Below are positions 25,301-32,278 of a stretch of DNA of 64,000 bases, piece after piece (position 1 is the first letter of the stretch; every line of letters begins with the position of its first letter). Both the position numbers and the translations under genes were made by a program. The notes beneath the pieces were generated by a model that did no database searches, was not told where the DNA came from, and saw nothing but the letters and a program-made list of their open reading frames with translations. This stretch comes from Candidatus Eiseniibacteriota bacterium (GTDB taxonomy: Bacteria; Orphanbacterota; Orphanbacteria; Orphanbacterales; Orphanbacteraceae), in contig JAJCZU010000006.1 in assembly GCA_029262235.1 (NCBI GenBank), positions 136,934 to 200,933 of the forward strand. Reading direction: 5' to 3'.

Positions 25301-27462
25301 AGGACCCCGGCCTTCTGTTCGAGATCGGCAATCTGCGCGGTCAGGTCCATGTAGCCCGCCGGGAACCGGTCGCGGCGCGTCGCGTGCTCGAGGAACTCGA
25401 GAACCTCGAGAAGGGGGGCATCGGCGACTACGCGCGGTATTTCGTTTCGTATCTGCGCGCCGCGGTCACGTGGCTGTCCGGTGATGTCGAGGGCACGGAT
25501 CGCGCCTTTCTCGACGCGATCGAAGCGGCCACCGCGCTCGGGCAGGAACACCTTCGGTCGCCGACCGTGATCGATCGCGCGCGTTTCCTGATCGAAGCAG
25601 GACGCGTGGATGAGGCGAGGAAGATTGCCGATGCGGAACGAAAGCCGATACGAAGCGCGCGCAATCCCCTCTTTCTCGGCCGCGATCGTTTCGTGCGAGG
25701 CTTGATCGCGTTCGAGGAGGGGCATCTCGATCGCGCACTCCGCCAGTTCCGGGAAGCCGCCGCCTATTTCCGCAAGCTCGACGCGCGTATCGATCTCGCG
25801 ACGACCTGCACCCACATTGCACGCGTGCAGACGCTGGCGAAGTCGCACCGAAGCGCCAGCCGGTACATGGACGACGCGACCCGTCTCTATGAACTGATCG
25901 GGTTTGCGGAACCGCCGCCGTTCTTCCATAAACTGCAGAGCGAGACAGGAAGCGGTTCCCCGGACACGAATGAATCATTCCGTGCGATCTGTCGTGTTTC
26001 CGAGGCGATTAATACGATTTACGACACGGACCGCATTCTCGAAATCGTACTCGACAATGCCGTGGACTACCTCGGTGCGGACCGCGGGCTCGTGTTCGAG
26101 ATTCGCGAGAACGGGCGCCTGGTTCCGAAAGCGGCGCGCTCACTCGACCAGGAATACCTGGAGGATCTGACGAAACTGAGCCGCACGATTCTGCAGACGG
26201 CGCTGAGTTCCGATCGGCCGCTCGTTTCGACGAACGCCGCGGAAGATCCGCGCTTCGCCGGCTCCGACAGCATCGTCGATCTTCACATTCTCTCGGTCAT
26301 CTATGCGCCGATCCAGTTTCGCGGGGAGGCGATCGGCGTGATCTATCTCGACAACATGCAGAGGACCAGCGTGTTTCAGGAGAGCGATCGCGATTTTCTG
26401 CAGGCGCTTGCGAATCAAGCCGCCGTGGCGCTCACGAACGCGCGGCTCATTCATCGCCTGCATACCGAGAAGCAGCGCCTTACGGGTATCGAGAGTGGCG
26501 CCGGGCGCACGCTGATCGGAACGAGCCGCGCGATTCATGCCGTACGCGAAGAGGCGCGTCATGTGGCGCCGAGCGAGATACCGGTGCTCATTCTGGGCGA
26601 GGCGGGTACGGGAAAGGGACTCGTTGCGGAAACCGTGCACGAACTCAGCCTGCGAAGCGACGGCCCGTTCGAGCGCGTGAATCTGGCCGCCACCGCGCCG
26701 CACCGGCTCGAAGCTCTTCTTTTCGGGCGCGCGCGCACGGGTGGTCCCGACGGAGGCGAAGAACGGCCCGGCGTTTTCGACGCGGCCGAAGGGGGGACGC
26801 TGCTGCTCGACGAGATCGCGGACCTTCCGATCGGTCTGCAGCCGAAACTGCTGCGCGTTCTGCAGGACGGTGTCTTCGAACGTCACGGCGGAGTCGAGCC
26901 TGTCAGGCCGAACGTGCGGATCGTATGCGCGACGAACGTGGATCTCGCGGATCGCATGGCGCGCGGTCTTCTCCGCCCGGATCTCTACTTCCGTCTCAAC
27001 GCGTTTCCGATCCGGATGCCGGCCCTGCGGGAGCGGGCCGAGGATCTTCTGCTTCTCTCCGAGCACTTCCTGCACGAGTCGGCGCTCAAGAACGGAAAGA
27101 GCGTCACTTCGTTCTCCCCGGAAGTAATCCGGATCTTCGCGCAATACGACTGGCCAGGCAACGTACGCGAACTCGAGTCCGTCATCGAGAACTGCGTGGT
27201 GCGCGGCACCGGTGCGCGCGTCGAAGTGTCCCTGCTTCCCGATCGATTCCTGCAGAGCTGGGAGGTCACGGATGACCCGTCTGCCGGAGACCGCTTCAGC
27301 CTGAAGGACGAGGTCGCCCGCCTCGAAAAGGGGCACCTGCTGCATGCGCTCCACCGGACGAAGTGGAACTACACGGCAGCCGGAGAACTGCTCGGAATTC
27401 ACGAAAGCACAGTCAGAAAGAAAATTCGCGAGTATAGTCTGTTACAATATAGACCTCATTGA
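22384..27462 (+). CDS. Giant regulator: kinase-AAA ATPase-TPR-GAF-NtrC-type AAA+-Fis HTH
   Basis: About 1692 aa. Order: a Ser/Thr-kinase-like domain (about 10-265) with catalytic loop HGDIKTANILF at about 128 and a GTLAYMAPEIL segment, but no Gly-rich loop and DFL in place of DFG; an AAA16/STAND-like ATPase with GAPGFGKTR (about 304) and VLIDDLQQWD (about 410); a TPR array (about 600-1170); a GAF domain (about 1198-1360); and an NtrC-type AAA+ domain with LGEAGTGKG (about 1405), LLLDEIADLP (about 1474), RPDLYFRLN and WPGNVREL. The chain ends in a Fis-type HTH. The sigma54-contact GAFTGA motif is replaced by RARTGGPDGG, so classical sigma54 activation is doubtful. GTG 22384 is chosen because the trxA hairpin lies upstream; a TTG at 22309 is possible. 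It probably controls the genes that follow. Confidence 0.85.
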   Translation: MGTNWKIPRGYELKRVLQESRTQLVQHVMLASDESHWVLKMLAPSADHAVRERFETDARIRAEHEHEGIAPASDYRRNRHGQLYHLTPFVRCMGPSRWIARDPGPRFRLFAVRLLDTLAFLHERGIVHGDIKTANILFRSHREEIRVLQLTDFLPPSLVHAVGSMSGTLAYMAPEILQGARADHRSDFYSLGVLLYEALYDRLPFQEKGEALAAAHLGSPPPFPSGKGEGDPKAVALLKMLLEKNPMDRPQSAAAALTILTGRKTSKRVSRVAPSPSFVGREDLFRTVRVWRERDEWMPYLIVGAPGFGKTRFLQQLLMKEKARGGTVLSVTLQEHWDAPLGGIQAMLEEVGEERFAENLKRYIESRESGGTDVAEIGERTYHRQLALQWEKRLFRRDPLAGKKPLVLIDDLQQWDRSSLQFLRLLLTRNRERVQFILASRDASAGPTGSALRALGNDARLERMKPLEEDEIAPFVQSMLGRGDLTPSFHTRLMATTGGVPGRIEQTLRGALRDGSIERRFGTLHLRSAPGRRPDERPAHVPEPATYDDSDGAAILRVLGAVRGRAERALIAAVMGRSEEELREPLAMLEREGMLIRLASAGKGEDLYLPAFEAGPVPQAPSEQTRNLHALLHRYYDSIDSIEAKRSAARHALLAGDEEAAAALLELAARGLRARRAFREAEEIYPRLLRLPSVRGGDRVQEFLFEWASVSAQYGAARRSQRLYRILSNHARARSETTGWSRRAERKLAWAHADRGRYGRARALLDRLLEDPALEAEERGGILCDRGWCRLVERAWDEAETDLREALAIGEQIASDHLRGVALNRLGTIRYYSGAIAEAEEYYQAALKALRRDRSGDKAGVLANLALIAESHGRFKEASQRLNDAITAAAHAGIPSRGAHYRRELGRLLIQIGNWDEADRELTRAEEVLEDFNDLEWLVRARASRLRIALQRGRLGTALNLAHEAERMARDAQDPGLLFEIGNLRGQVHVARREPVAARRVLEELENLEKGGIGDYARYFVSYLRAAVTWLSGDVEGTDRAFLDAIEAATALGQEHLRSPTVIDRARFLIEAGRVDEARKIADAERKPIRSARNPLFLGRDRFVRGLIAFEEGHLDRALRQFREAAAYFRKLDARIDLATTCTHIARVQTLAKSHRSASRYMDDATRLYELIGFAEPPPFFHKLQSETGSGSPDTNESFRAICRVSEAINTIYDTDRILEIVLDNAVDYLGADRGLVFEIRENGRLVPKAARSLDQEYLEDLTKLSRTILQTALSSDRPLVSTNAAEDPRFAGSDSIVDLHILSVIYAPIQFRGEAIGVIYLDNMQRTSVFQESDRDFLQALANQAAVALTNARLIHRLHTEKQRLTGIESGAGRTLIGTSRAIHAVREEARHVAPSEIPVLILGEAGTGKGLVAETVHELSLRSDGPFERVNLAATAPHRLEALLFGRARTGGPDGGEERPGVFDAAEGGTLLLDEIADLPIGLQPKLLRVLQDGVFERHGGVEPVRPNVRIVCATNVDLADRMARGLLRPDLYFRLNAFPIRMPALRERAEDLLLLSEHFLHESALKNGKSVTSFSPEVIRIFAQYDWPGNVRELESVIENCVVRGTGARVEVSLLPDRFLQSWEVTDDPSAGDRFSLKDEVARLEKGHLLHALHRTKWNYTAAGELLGIHESTVRKKIREYSLLQYRPH

Positions 27463-27463
27463 G

Positions 27464-27481
27464 TTCGTATCTGCATACGAC
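27464..27481. promoter_or_regulatory. Operator-like dyad, copy 1 (TTCGTA-N6-TACGAC)
   Basis: TTCGTA (27464-27469), a 6-bp spacer and TACGAC (27476-27481), starting 2 bp after the regulator's stop codon. It has the same half-sites and spacer length as the dyad 120 bp downstream. It is a candidate binding site for the Fis-type HTH of the giant regulator (inference). Confidence 0.5.
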
Positions 27482-27583
27482 TCACGCTTCTGTAAGAATT
27501 GCCGTACAAGGGTTTGTTTGGGGCTTAACTCTACCGAAAACAACATGTTACTACCATTCTGGCGGTTGAGTTTCCTGGTTGCA

Positions 27584-27601
27584 TTCGTATGAACGTACGA
27601 A
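27584..27601. promoter_or_regulatory. Operator-like dyad, copy 2 (TTCGTA-N6-TACGAA)
   Basis: A perfect 6-6-6 palindrome: TTCGTA (27584-27589), TGAACG, TACGAA (27596-27601). Outer bases GC (27581-27582) and GC (27603-27604) also pair. It lies in the AT-richer 297-bp gap before the 76-aa gene; apart from the two dyads and some AT-rich -10-like stretches (for example 27645-27650), nothing else was recognised there. Confidence 0.55.
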
Positions 27602-27759
27602 CGCGGGAATTCCCTGAATTAACTTCTTGTTGAGCCTGTAAATCTATATTAAGAATCAAGTTAGAAGATCTGACAGTTCTTGGATCTGTTTGGGTCCTTG
27701 TAAGTGGTTGAATTCCGGTGGACGGGAGTTCGGTGCCCCACGATCAAGGAGATTCAAAA

Positions 27760-27990
27760 ATGCAGGAACTGAAGTCCGTTCATCCGAAGACAGGAAAAGC
27801 ACCCTGGCGTTCGCTCGCGCTTGCATTCATGGTGCTTCCTTTTCTGACGGTCTCGGAACTGATCGCCGACATCGCCGATCTCTTCACGTCCGGAACAACC
27901 GTCACCGCGGTGGTGGAGGCGGAAGAGCCGGCCGCTCCGCTGGGCGGCGGCGAAGGCGACAACGGCGACCCGGGTACGCCGCATCCGTAA
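27760..27990 (+). CDS. Small membrane-anchored or secreted protein, 76 aa
   Basis: The product is unrecognised. A polar, basic N-terminus (MQELKSVHPKTGKAPWR) is followed by a hydrophobic segment at about residues 18-40 (SLALAFMVLPFLTVSELIAD), a Thr/Val-rich stretch and a low-complexity acidic Gly/Asp/Pro tail ending in PGTPHP. The AAGGAG Shine-Dalgarno at 27746-27751 lies 8 nt before the ATG, so translation is likely. The layout suits a small exported or membrane peptide. Its place between a giant regulator and a regulator-like fragment suggests a signal or target of that system; this is inference only. Confidence 0.6.
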   Translation: MQELKSVHPKTGKAPWRSLALAFMVLPFLTVSELIADIADLFTSGTTVTAVVEAEEPAAPLGGGEGDNGDPGTPHP

Positions 27991-28018
27991 ACCAGGCGAC
28001 CCAGGGGAGGCATTTTCG

Positions 28019-28615
28019 ATGGAAACATGGCAAGGCGTCAGTGCGCTCGCGCGTCCCATGCCGGTCGGGCCGGGGTGGTTACGGAGTCCGGGCCATTGCG
28101 CCGCACAAAAGCGTACCGCCGATTTCGAGAAGGTGATTCGTCGCGCCCTCTTCAGCAGCGCCAACGTGCTGCTGCATGGCGATGCGGATCAGGCGGAGTC
28201 GTACCTGCTTTCGGTGCTCGAAACGCGCTTCGTTACGATGAATGGCGGGGAACACTCCCCGGATCATATCGCGAACGTTGCGTACGGGACCGCGCCGACA
28301 GGAATGACAACCGTACTCGTAAAGAACGTGGACCGCATACATATGAATGAACAGTTCGGGCTGCTCGACCTGCTGGAAGGCGATGGGAATCGCCGTTCCG
28401 CGGTGCCGCGCCGCATCCGGCTGATCAGCACGGCGAAGAACGATCTCGAACGCGCGACTGCCCGCGCCGCGTTTCTGCCGTCTCTTCTCCTGCGCATCGG
28501 CACGATCTCGCTTCGCGTGCCGACTGACTTCTTCGAGGTCATGAGCAATCGACACGGAAGATTCTCCATGAGAACGAATGTGTCGAGCTCGAGATGGGAG
28601 GGCGCGCGGGCTTGA
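28019..28615 (+). CDS. Degenerate NtrC-type AAA+ domain protein
   Basis: The 198-aa protein aligns by eye with the AAA+ core of sigma54 activators: FEKVIRRALFSSANVLLHGD replaces the Walker A region but lacks GxxGxGK; VLVKNVDRIHMNEQFGLLDL corresponds to Walker B (DE lost); and IRLISTAKNDLERATARAAF followed by LLLRIGTISLRVP matches the ATNRDL...RLNV segment. It should not bind or hydrolyse ATP. It may be a regulatory pseudo-enzyme or a decaying gene. The frame ends soon after the AAA+ similarity, and the next gene continues in another frame, so a frameshift is possible. A GGGGAGG Shine-Dalgarno precedes the ATG. Confidence 0.55.
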   Translation: METWQGVSALARPMPVGPGWLRSPGHCAAQKRTADFEKVIRRALFSSANVLLHGDADQAESYLLSVLETRFVTMNGGEHSPDHIANVAYGTAPTGMTTVLVKNVDRIHMNEQFGLLDLLEGDGNRRSAVPRRIRLISTAKNDLERATARAAFLPSLLLRIGTISLRVPTDFFEVMSNRHGRFSMRTNVSSSRWEGARA

Positions 28616-29583
28616 CCGTCAGGGGGTTCAATCGCATGTTGGCCGCGAGGGAGGATTGCCGCTGGGTCGCGGAGTCGCTCGTCGACACCGTTGTGCGTTA
28701 CGAAGACAAGGGATGGGTTACTCCCGTCGAAAACGCGAATCAGATTCGGGAGCGCATCCATCGATGCGAAAACCCGTACTTCGACTTTCTCGCGAAAGCG
28801 GAAGGGCGAGTGATCCGGTTCGTGATCGTAACGGAGGGGCGGCACGCAATGAACTGGCTGGAGGACCGCGTCAAAGACGCGGAACGTGCCGGTACGTTCG
28901 TAGTCGTGTTCGTTCCTTCTCACTGGCACGACGCAGCCTGGATACGGCTCTCCGGGTTGCGCACTCCCCCGGCCGTTCTGCCGATATTCCTTCGTATGCA
29001 AAGGAATGGGACGCCGGGGCGCATGCGATACGATCTGTATTTCCGCTCGAACTGGGACTCACCCGAGGTTCACCTCGTCGGCGCGCGCGATTTGCTCCGT
29101 GACAATAGTGCGGAGGATCGCGTGGCTGCGTTCCTGCCCGCAACGCGCCAGCAGACCGGCTCCGCCGTATTGCGAGCCATCGGCGGACGCCGGATGCTGA
29201 CACGGTGCGTCACCTGGCGTGCCGGCGACGGCGAGATACGGTTCGCGTACGACCTCTGGCGGAACTGGGAGGGTCCGTACCCTTCCCTGCATCGTGAGGA
29301 CGCGCCGCCGAATCGGCACTTCAGGAAGTTCAAACGCTACGTTCTGTCCGACGAAGGCGTGGCCCGGATCGCGAAGGAGGACCTGCCGAAGCTGGCGACG
29401 CAGGAACTCGAAGCGCACCCGGACGCCGACCAGGTCATCGTCGGGTTCGAAGAGCGGGAACGCCTCTGCGAAATGCTCTGCAATCCGCGCAAGGACCGCA
29501 CGCTCGTGCGGGAGATGCAGCGGGACGACGCGGGGTTCATCACACACACGAGCGTGCAGAGCTGGAAAGGGCCGCCTGCCTGA
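28594..29583 (+). CDS. Unrecognised protein, possibly the C-terminal part of the preceding AAA+ protein
   Basis: 329 aa with no family I recognise. The N-terminal 40 residues (LTVRGFNRMLAARED...) could be the tail of an NtrC-like AAA+ domain. In-frame codons upstream of the ATG (28528-28593) also read like coding sequence (KILHENECVELEMGG), without a start. The rest is a mixed alpha/beta soluble protein with strands such as IRFVIVTEG and TFVVVFVPSHW and many charged residues; no catalytic motif is evident. It overlaps the previous gene by 22 bp. It could be translated separately by coupling, or form one protein with the preceding gene after a 1-nt shift. Confidence 0.5.
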   Translation: MGGRAGLTVRGFNRMLAAREDCRWVAESLVDTVVRYEDKGWVTPVENANQIRERIHRCENPYFDFLAKAEGRVIRFVIVTEGRHAMNWLEDRVKDAERAGTFVVVFVPSHWHDAAWIRLSGLRTPPAVLPIFLRMQRNGTPGRMRYDLYFRSNWDSPEVHLVGARDLLRDNSAEDRVAAFLPATRQQTGSAVLRAIGGRRMLTRCVTWRAGDGEIRFAYDLWRNWEGPYPSLHREDAPPNRHFRKFKRYVLSDEGVARIAKEDLPKLATQELEAHPDADQVIVGFEERERLCEMLCNPRKDRTLVREMQRDDAGFITHTSVQSWKGPPA

Positions 29584-29635
29584 CCGCCTCCTGACCGCCT
29601 GCCTGACGCCACACCTGACTCCGCGCCTGACTCTG
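29581..29635. repeat. Short degenerate CCTGAC repeats after the regulatory island
   Basis: CTGAC/CCTGAC recurs five times in about 55 bp (for example TCCTGACCGCCTGCCTGACG), with irregular 8-16 bp spacing. The stretch starts at the stop of the unrecognised gene and fills much of the 126-bp gap before the uracil-DNA glycosylase. It may be slippage-derived. Confidence 0.5.
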
Positions 29636-29709
29636 TGGCGCAAGCCGAATCGCCGCCCGCTCGATCGCACTGGACGAGGCCCGGCCGGGGTCGTATCGTC
29701 CCTCTCATC

Positions 29710-30279
29710 ATGATCACCTTGCAGAAACTCGCCGAAAAAGCTTCCCGGTGCGAACTGTGCGCGCTCTCCGAAACGAGAAACCGCGTCGTGTTCGGCTCCG
29801 GAAATCCGCGCGCGTCCGTATTCCTGATCGGGGAGGCGCCGGGACGCAACGAGGACGAAGGAGGGGAACCGTTCGCCGGCCAGGCGGGGCGGGTGCTGAA
29901 CGAGGCGCTGGCCGCGGCCGGACTCGCGCGCGCCGATCTCTATATCGCCAATGTGCTCAAGTGTCGTCCGCCGAAGAACAGAAATCCGAAGCGTGAGGAA
30001 GTCGCCTCGTGTCACCCCTGGCTCGAACAGCAGCTCGCGCTCGTCGATCCCGTTGTCGTCGTGCCGATGGGGAACTTCGCCCTGCGTCTCTTTTCGAAGG
30101 AATCAATTCCCATCTCGAAGGCGCGCGGGGTGCCATTCGACTCAAACGGAAGGACCGTTCTGCCGATCTTTCATCCAGCGGCCATACTGTACAACCGCTC
30201 GCTCGAAGGGACATTTCGAGAAGATTTCGCAAGAATTGCGAAAATCGGATCATCCCTGAACGAAAATGAAACCGCATAG
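29710..30279 (+). CDS. Uracil-DNA glycosylase, family 4 (4Fe-4S)
   Basis: Removes uracil from DNA in base-excision repair. The 189-aa sequence has the family-4/5 N-terminal Cys pair C14xxC17 (RCELCALSETRNRVVFGSG) and further Cys in LKCRPPKNRNP and ASCHPWLEQQ, together the four [4Fe-4S] ligands. Motif A is GEAPGRNEDEGGEPFAGQAG (catalytic-loop type GEAPG), and the C-terminal FHPAAILYN motif carries the DNA-binding His. The ATG start gives the usual N-terminus. The downstream prepilin peptidase gene follows after 14 nt. Confidence 0.94.
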   Translation: MITLQKLAEKASRCELCALSETRNRVVFGSGNPRASVFLIGEAPGRNEDEGGEPFAGQAGRVLNEALAAAGLARADLYIANVLKCRPPKNRNPKREEVASCHPWLEQQLALVDPVVVVPMGNFALRLFSKESIPISKARGVPFDSNGRTVLPIFHPAAILYNRSLEGTFREDFARIAKIGSSLNENETA

Positions 30280-30293
30280 CGACAGGACGCATC

Positions 30294-31079
30294 GTGAACG
30301 TCTGGGCCCCTCATATGGAATACGTCATCGGATTCTTCGGCCTTCTCGTGGGCAGCTTCCTGAACGTCTGCGTGTATCGGCTCCCTCGCAATCAGTCGGT
30401 CGTGTTCCCGCCTTCGCGTTGCACGCGCTGCAAAAAGACGATCGCCTGGTGGGACAACATTCCTGTCGTGAGCTACCTGCTTCTCGCCGGACGCTGCCGG
30501 CACTGCAGGAAGTCGATTTCTCTCCGCTACCCGCTCGTCGAACTCACGACGGCCGCGATCTTTCTCTGGGTCGCGCTCCGTTTTCCGTTCGACTGGACGC
30601 TGCCGTTCCTTCTCTATTACAGCGCGGTGCTGCTCGTCGTGACGCTGACCGACTACGACCTGCAGCTGATTCCGGACTCGCTGACGCTTCCCGGTATCGT
30701 GATCGGATTTCTATACTTCGGCGTGGCGCAGGGGGAATGGGCGAATTCGCTGCTCGGGATTCTTGCCGGTGGAGGAAGCCTGTTTCTGATCAGCGAAGTC
30801 TATTTGAAAGTGCGGAAGCGCGAAGGGATGGGGGGCGGTGACGTGAAGCTCGCCGCGATGATGGGCGCGTTCCTCGGGTGGAAGGTGATCTTCCTCGTGC
30901 TGTTTCTCTCTTCGCTGGCGGGGGGCGTGTTCGGTATTCTGCTGCTGCTCGTGTCGCGGAAGGGCGGGGGCTACGCGTTTCCGTTCGGCGTCTTTCTCGC
31001 GCCGATCGGCTTTCTCGCCCTGCTCTACGGGAACATCTGGTTCGAATGGTACCTGCGTACCGTGCTCATTCAGCCTTAG
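30294..31079 (+). CDS. pilD: Prepilin peptidase / N-methyltransferase (type IV pili or type II secretion)
   Basis: Membrane aspartic peptidase that cleaves and N-methylates type IV prepilins or pseudopilins. The 261-aa protein shows the N-terminal methyltransferase-region signature GSFLNVCVYRLPR and two zinc CxxC pairs (RCTRCKK, GRCRHCRK). The catalytic Asp motifs follow: TDYDLQLIPDSLTLPG and GGGDVKLAAMMGAFLGW. About eight membrane helices are visible. GTG 30294 is used; an ATG at 30315 would shorten it by seven residues. No pilin genes are adjacent. It converges on rlmE with a 14-bp overlap. Confidence 0.93.
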   Translation: MNVWAPHMEYVIGFFGLLVGSFLNVCVYRLPRNQSVVFPPSRCTRCKKTIAWWDNIPVVSYLLLAGRCRHCRKSISLRYPLVELTTAAIFLWVALRFPFDWTLPFLLYYSAVLLVVTLTDYDLQLIPDSLTLPGIVIGFLYFGVAQGEWANSLLGILAGGGSLFLISEVYLKVRKREGMGGGDVKLAAMMGAFLGWKVIFLVLFLSSLAGGVFGILLLLVSRKGGGYAFPFGVFLAPIGFLALLYGNIWFEWYLRTVLIQP

Positions 31080-31692
31080 GATTCTCGCCCTCGCTGTCGC
31101 CTTCGGGCCGATATCCCGTGCCGACCAGAAACACTTCCACGCTGTGGTCGCGTGAGCTCTTCGGCTTCTGCATCTTGACGGCCGAGAACCGCGCGCGCGC
31201 GTCGGATTGAAGCGCCGGCAGATCCTCACCCTGAAAGACCTTCGCCACCCAGCGGCCGTTTCGCTTCAAGAGCTGCGAGCAGATGTGCAGAGAGTGACGC
31301 ACGAGTTCGATGGACCGCGCCTGATCCGCGAACGGAATCCCCGTCGTGTTCGGCGCCGCATCGGAGAGAATGACGTCGAAGCGGGGGGCGTATTCGCGAA
31401 GCGCGTCGAGGTCGAGTTCGTACATGTCCTGCTGCAAGGTGTGGGCATGAGGCGGGAGCTTGATTTTGACCGCGGTCAGATCGACGCCGACCACGACGCC
31501 GTCCGGCCCGACTTTGCGCGCCGCGTACTGCAGCCATGACCCGGGCGCGCAACCGAGATCGAGCACGGCGTTTCCTTTGCGCAGAATCCCGAGGCGCGCG
31601 TCGATCTCTTCGAGTTTGTAGATCGATCGGGCTGCGAATCCTTCGCGTTTTGCTTTACGAAAATACGAGTCGTTTTTATTGAAGCGGCTCAC
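31066..31692 (-). CDS. rlmE: 23S rRNA 2'-O-ribose methyltransferase RlmE/FtsJ
   Basis: Methylates the 2'-O of U2552 in 23S rRNA late in 50S assembly. The 208-aa protein matches the family length. The start SRFNKNDSYFRKAKREGFAA carries the first catalytic Lys, the SAM motif is LDLGCAPGSW, DVILSDAAPN carries the catalytic Asp and WVAKVFQGED the second Lys. The GTG overlaps the stop of the PtsN-like gene (GTGA); longer upstream frames would only run into that gene. The C-terminus carries an acidic tail (GDSEGENPKAE). Confidence 0.94.
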   Translation of the reverse strand: MSRFNKNDSYFRKAKREGFAARSIYKLEEIDARLGILRKGNAVLDLGCAPGSWLQYAARKVGPDGVVVGVDLTAVKIKLPPHAHTLQQDMYELDLDALREYAPRFDVILSDAAPNTTGIPFADQARSIELVRHSLHICSQLLKRNGRWVAKVFQGEDLPALQSDARARFSAVKMQKPKSSRDHSVEVFLVGTGYRPEGDSEGENPKAE

Positions 31693-32198
31693 TCGTCGTG
31701 GCTCAGCAGAATGCGGTTCAGTTCGTCGACAGTACCGGCCGCAAGCAGCTCCTGCTGCACTTTGTCCTGGCGGAGCAGTCGTGCCACGCGCGCGAGCGCC
31801 TGCACGTGCGACATGTCGGCTTTGAGCGGAGAGAGAAGGACGACCACGAACCGGCACGGCTGTCCGTCTACCGATTCGAACGCGACGCCGTCACGGCAGA
31901 GCGCGAACGCGGCCGAGAGTTCGTCCACGCCTTTCGACCGGCAGTGCGGGATGGCGACACCCTGCCCGAGTCCGGTCCCCTGTTCCGACTCGCGGATCAA
32001 AAGGTCGTCGTACACGCGATCGCGGTCGAGCACGCGGCCCGCCTGCGCGAGCCTGCCTACGAGGTCGCGGAGCAGTTCTTCCTTGGTCCTCGCCCTGGAC
32101 TCCCGGAGAGTCGCTTCGGGCACGAGAATATCCTGTATAGGCAAGAGCTTGTAACTCCTGACGGAATCGTCGATTAGAATTCTGCTACGGTTGTTCAT
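31689..32198 (-). CDS. ptsN: PTS EIIA domain protein, PtsN (EIIA-Ntr)-like
   Basis: The 169-aa protein has a fructose/mannitol-type EIIA domain: LVPEATLRESRARTKEELLRDL, RESEQGTGLGQGVAIPHCRS (His of the active site at about residue 90) and FVVVLLSPLKADMSHVQAL. Without adjacent EIIB/EIIC genes it is most like the regulatory EIIA-Ntr, phosphorylated by PTS-Ntr components. A 25-residue N-terminal extension (MNNRSRILIDDSVRSYKLLP) precedes the domain. It is co-transcribed with rlmE through a 4-bp overlap. Confidence 0.85.
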   Translation of the reverse strand: MNNRSRILIDDSVRSYKLLPIQDILVPEATLRESRARTKEELLRDLVGRLAQAGRVLDRDRVYDDLLIRESEQGTGLGQGVAIPHCRSKGVDELSAAFALCRDGVAFESVDGQPCRFVVVLLSPLKADMSHVQALARVARLLRQDKVQQELLAAGTVDELNRILLSHDE

Positions 32199-32211
32199 CT
32201 TGAGAACGCTC

Positions 32212-32220
32212 TGTTAGAAT
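32212..32220 (+). promoter_or_regulatory. Extended -10 element before the spermidine-synthase-like gene
   Basis: TGT followed by TAGAAT (32215-32220), with TTGTTC (32191-32196) 18 bp upstream as a weak -35. It lies 59 nt before the GTG chosen for the next gene, in the gap between divergent genes. Confidence 0.45.
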
Positions 32221-32278
32221 AGGCCAACTGCAAACCAGAATGGTACGGTCGGAAGTGCAGGGAGGCAAGGAGATTCCC

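Noticed and set aside
27463-27759. Sigma54 (-24/-12) promoter in the gap after the giant regulator
   Set aside because: TGGCGG (27560) and TTGC (27579) are present but about 20 bp apart between their key doublets; the required 12-bp geometry is not met.
28525-28527. In-frame TGA read as selenocysteine near the degenerate AAA+ gene
   Set aside because: No Cys is expected at this place in any family I recognise, no SECIS-like hairpin was seen, and the upstream frame shows no protein similarity.
29581-29635. CRISPR-like array
   Set aside because: The CCTGAC units are only six bases and irregularly spaced, with no spacers of constant length and no cas genes nearby.
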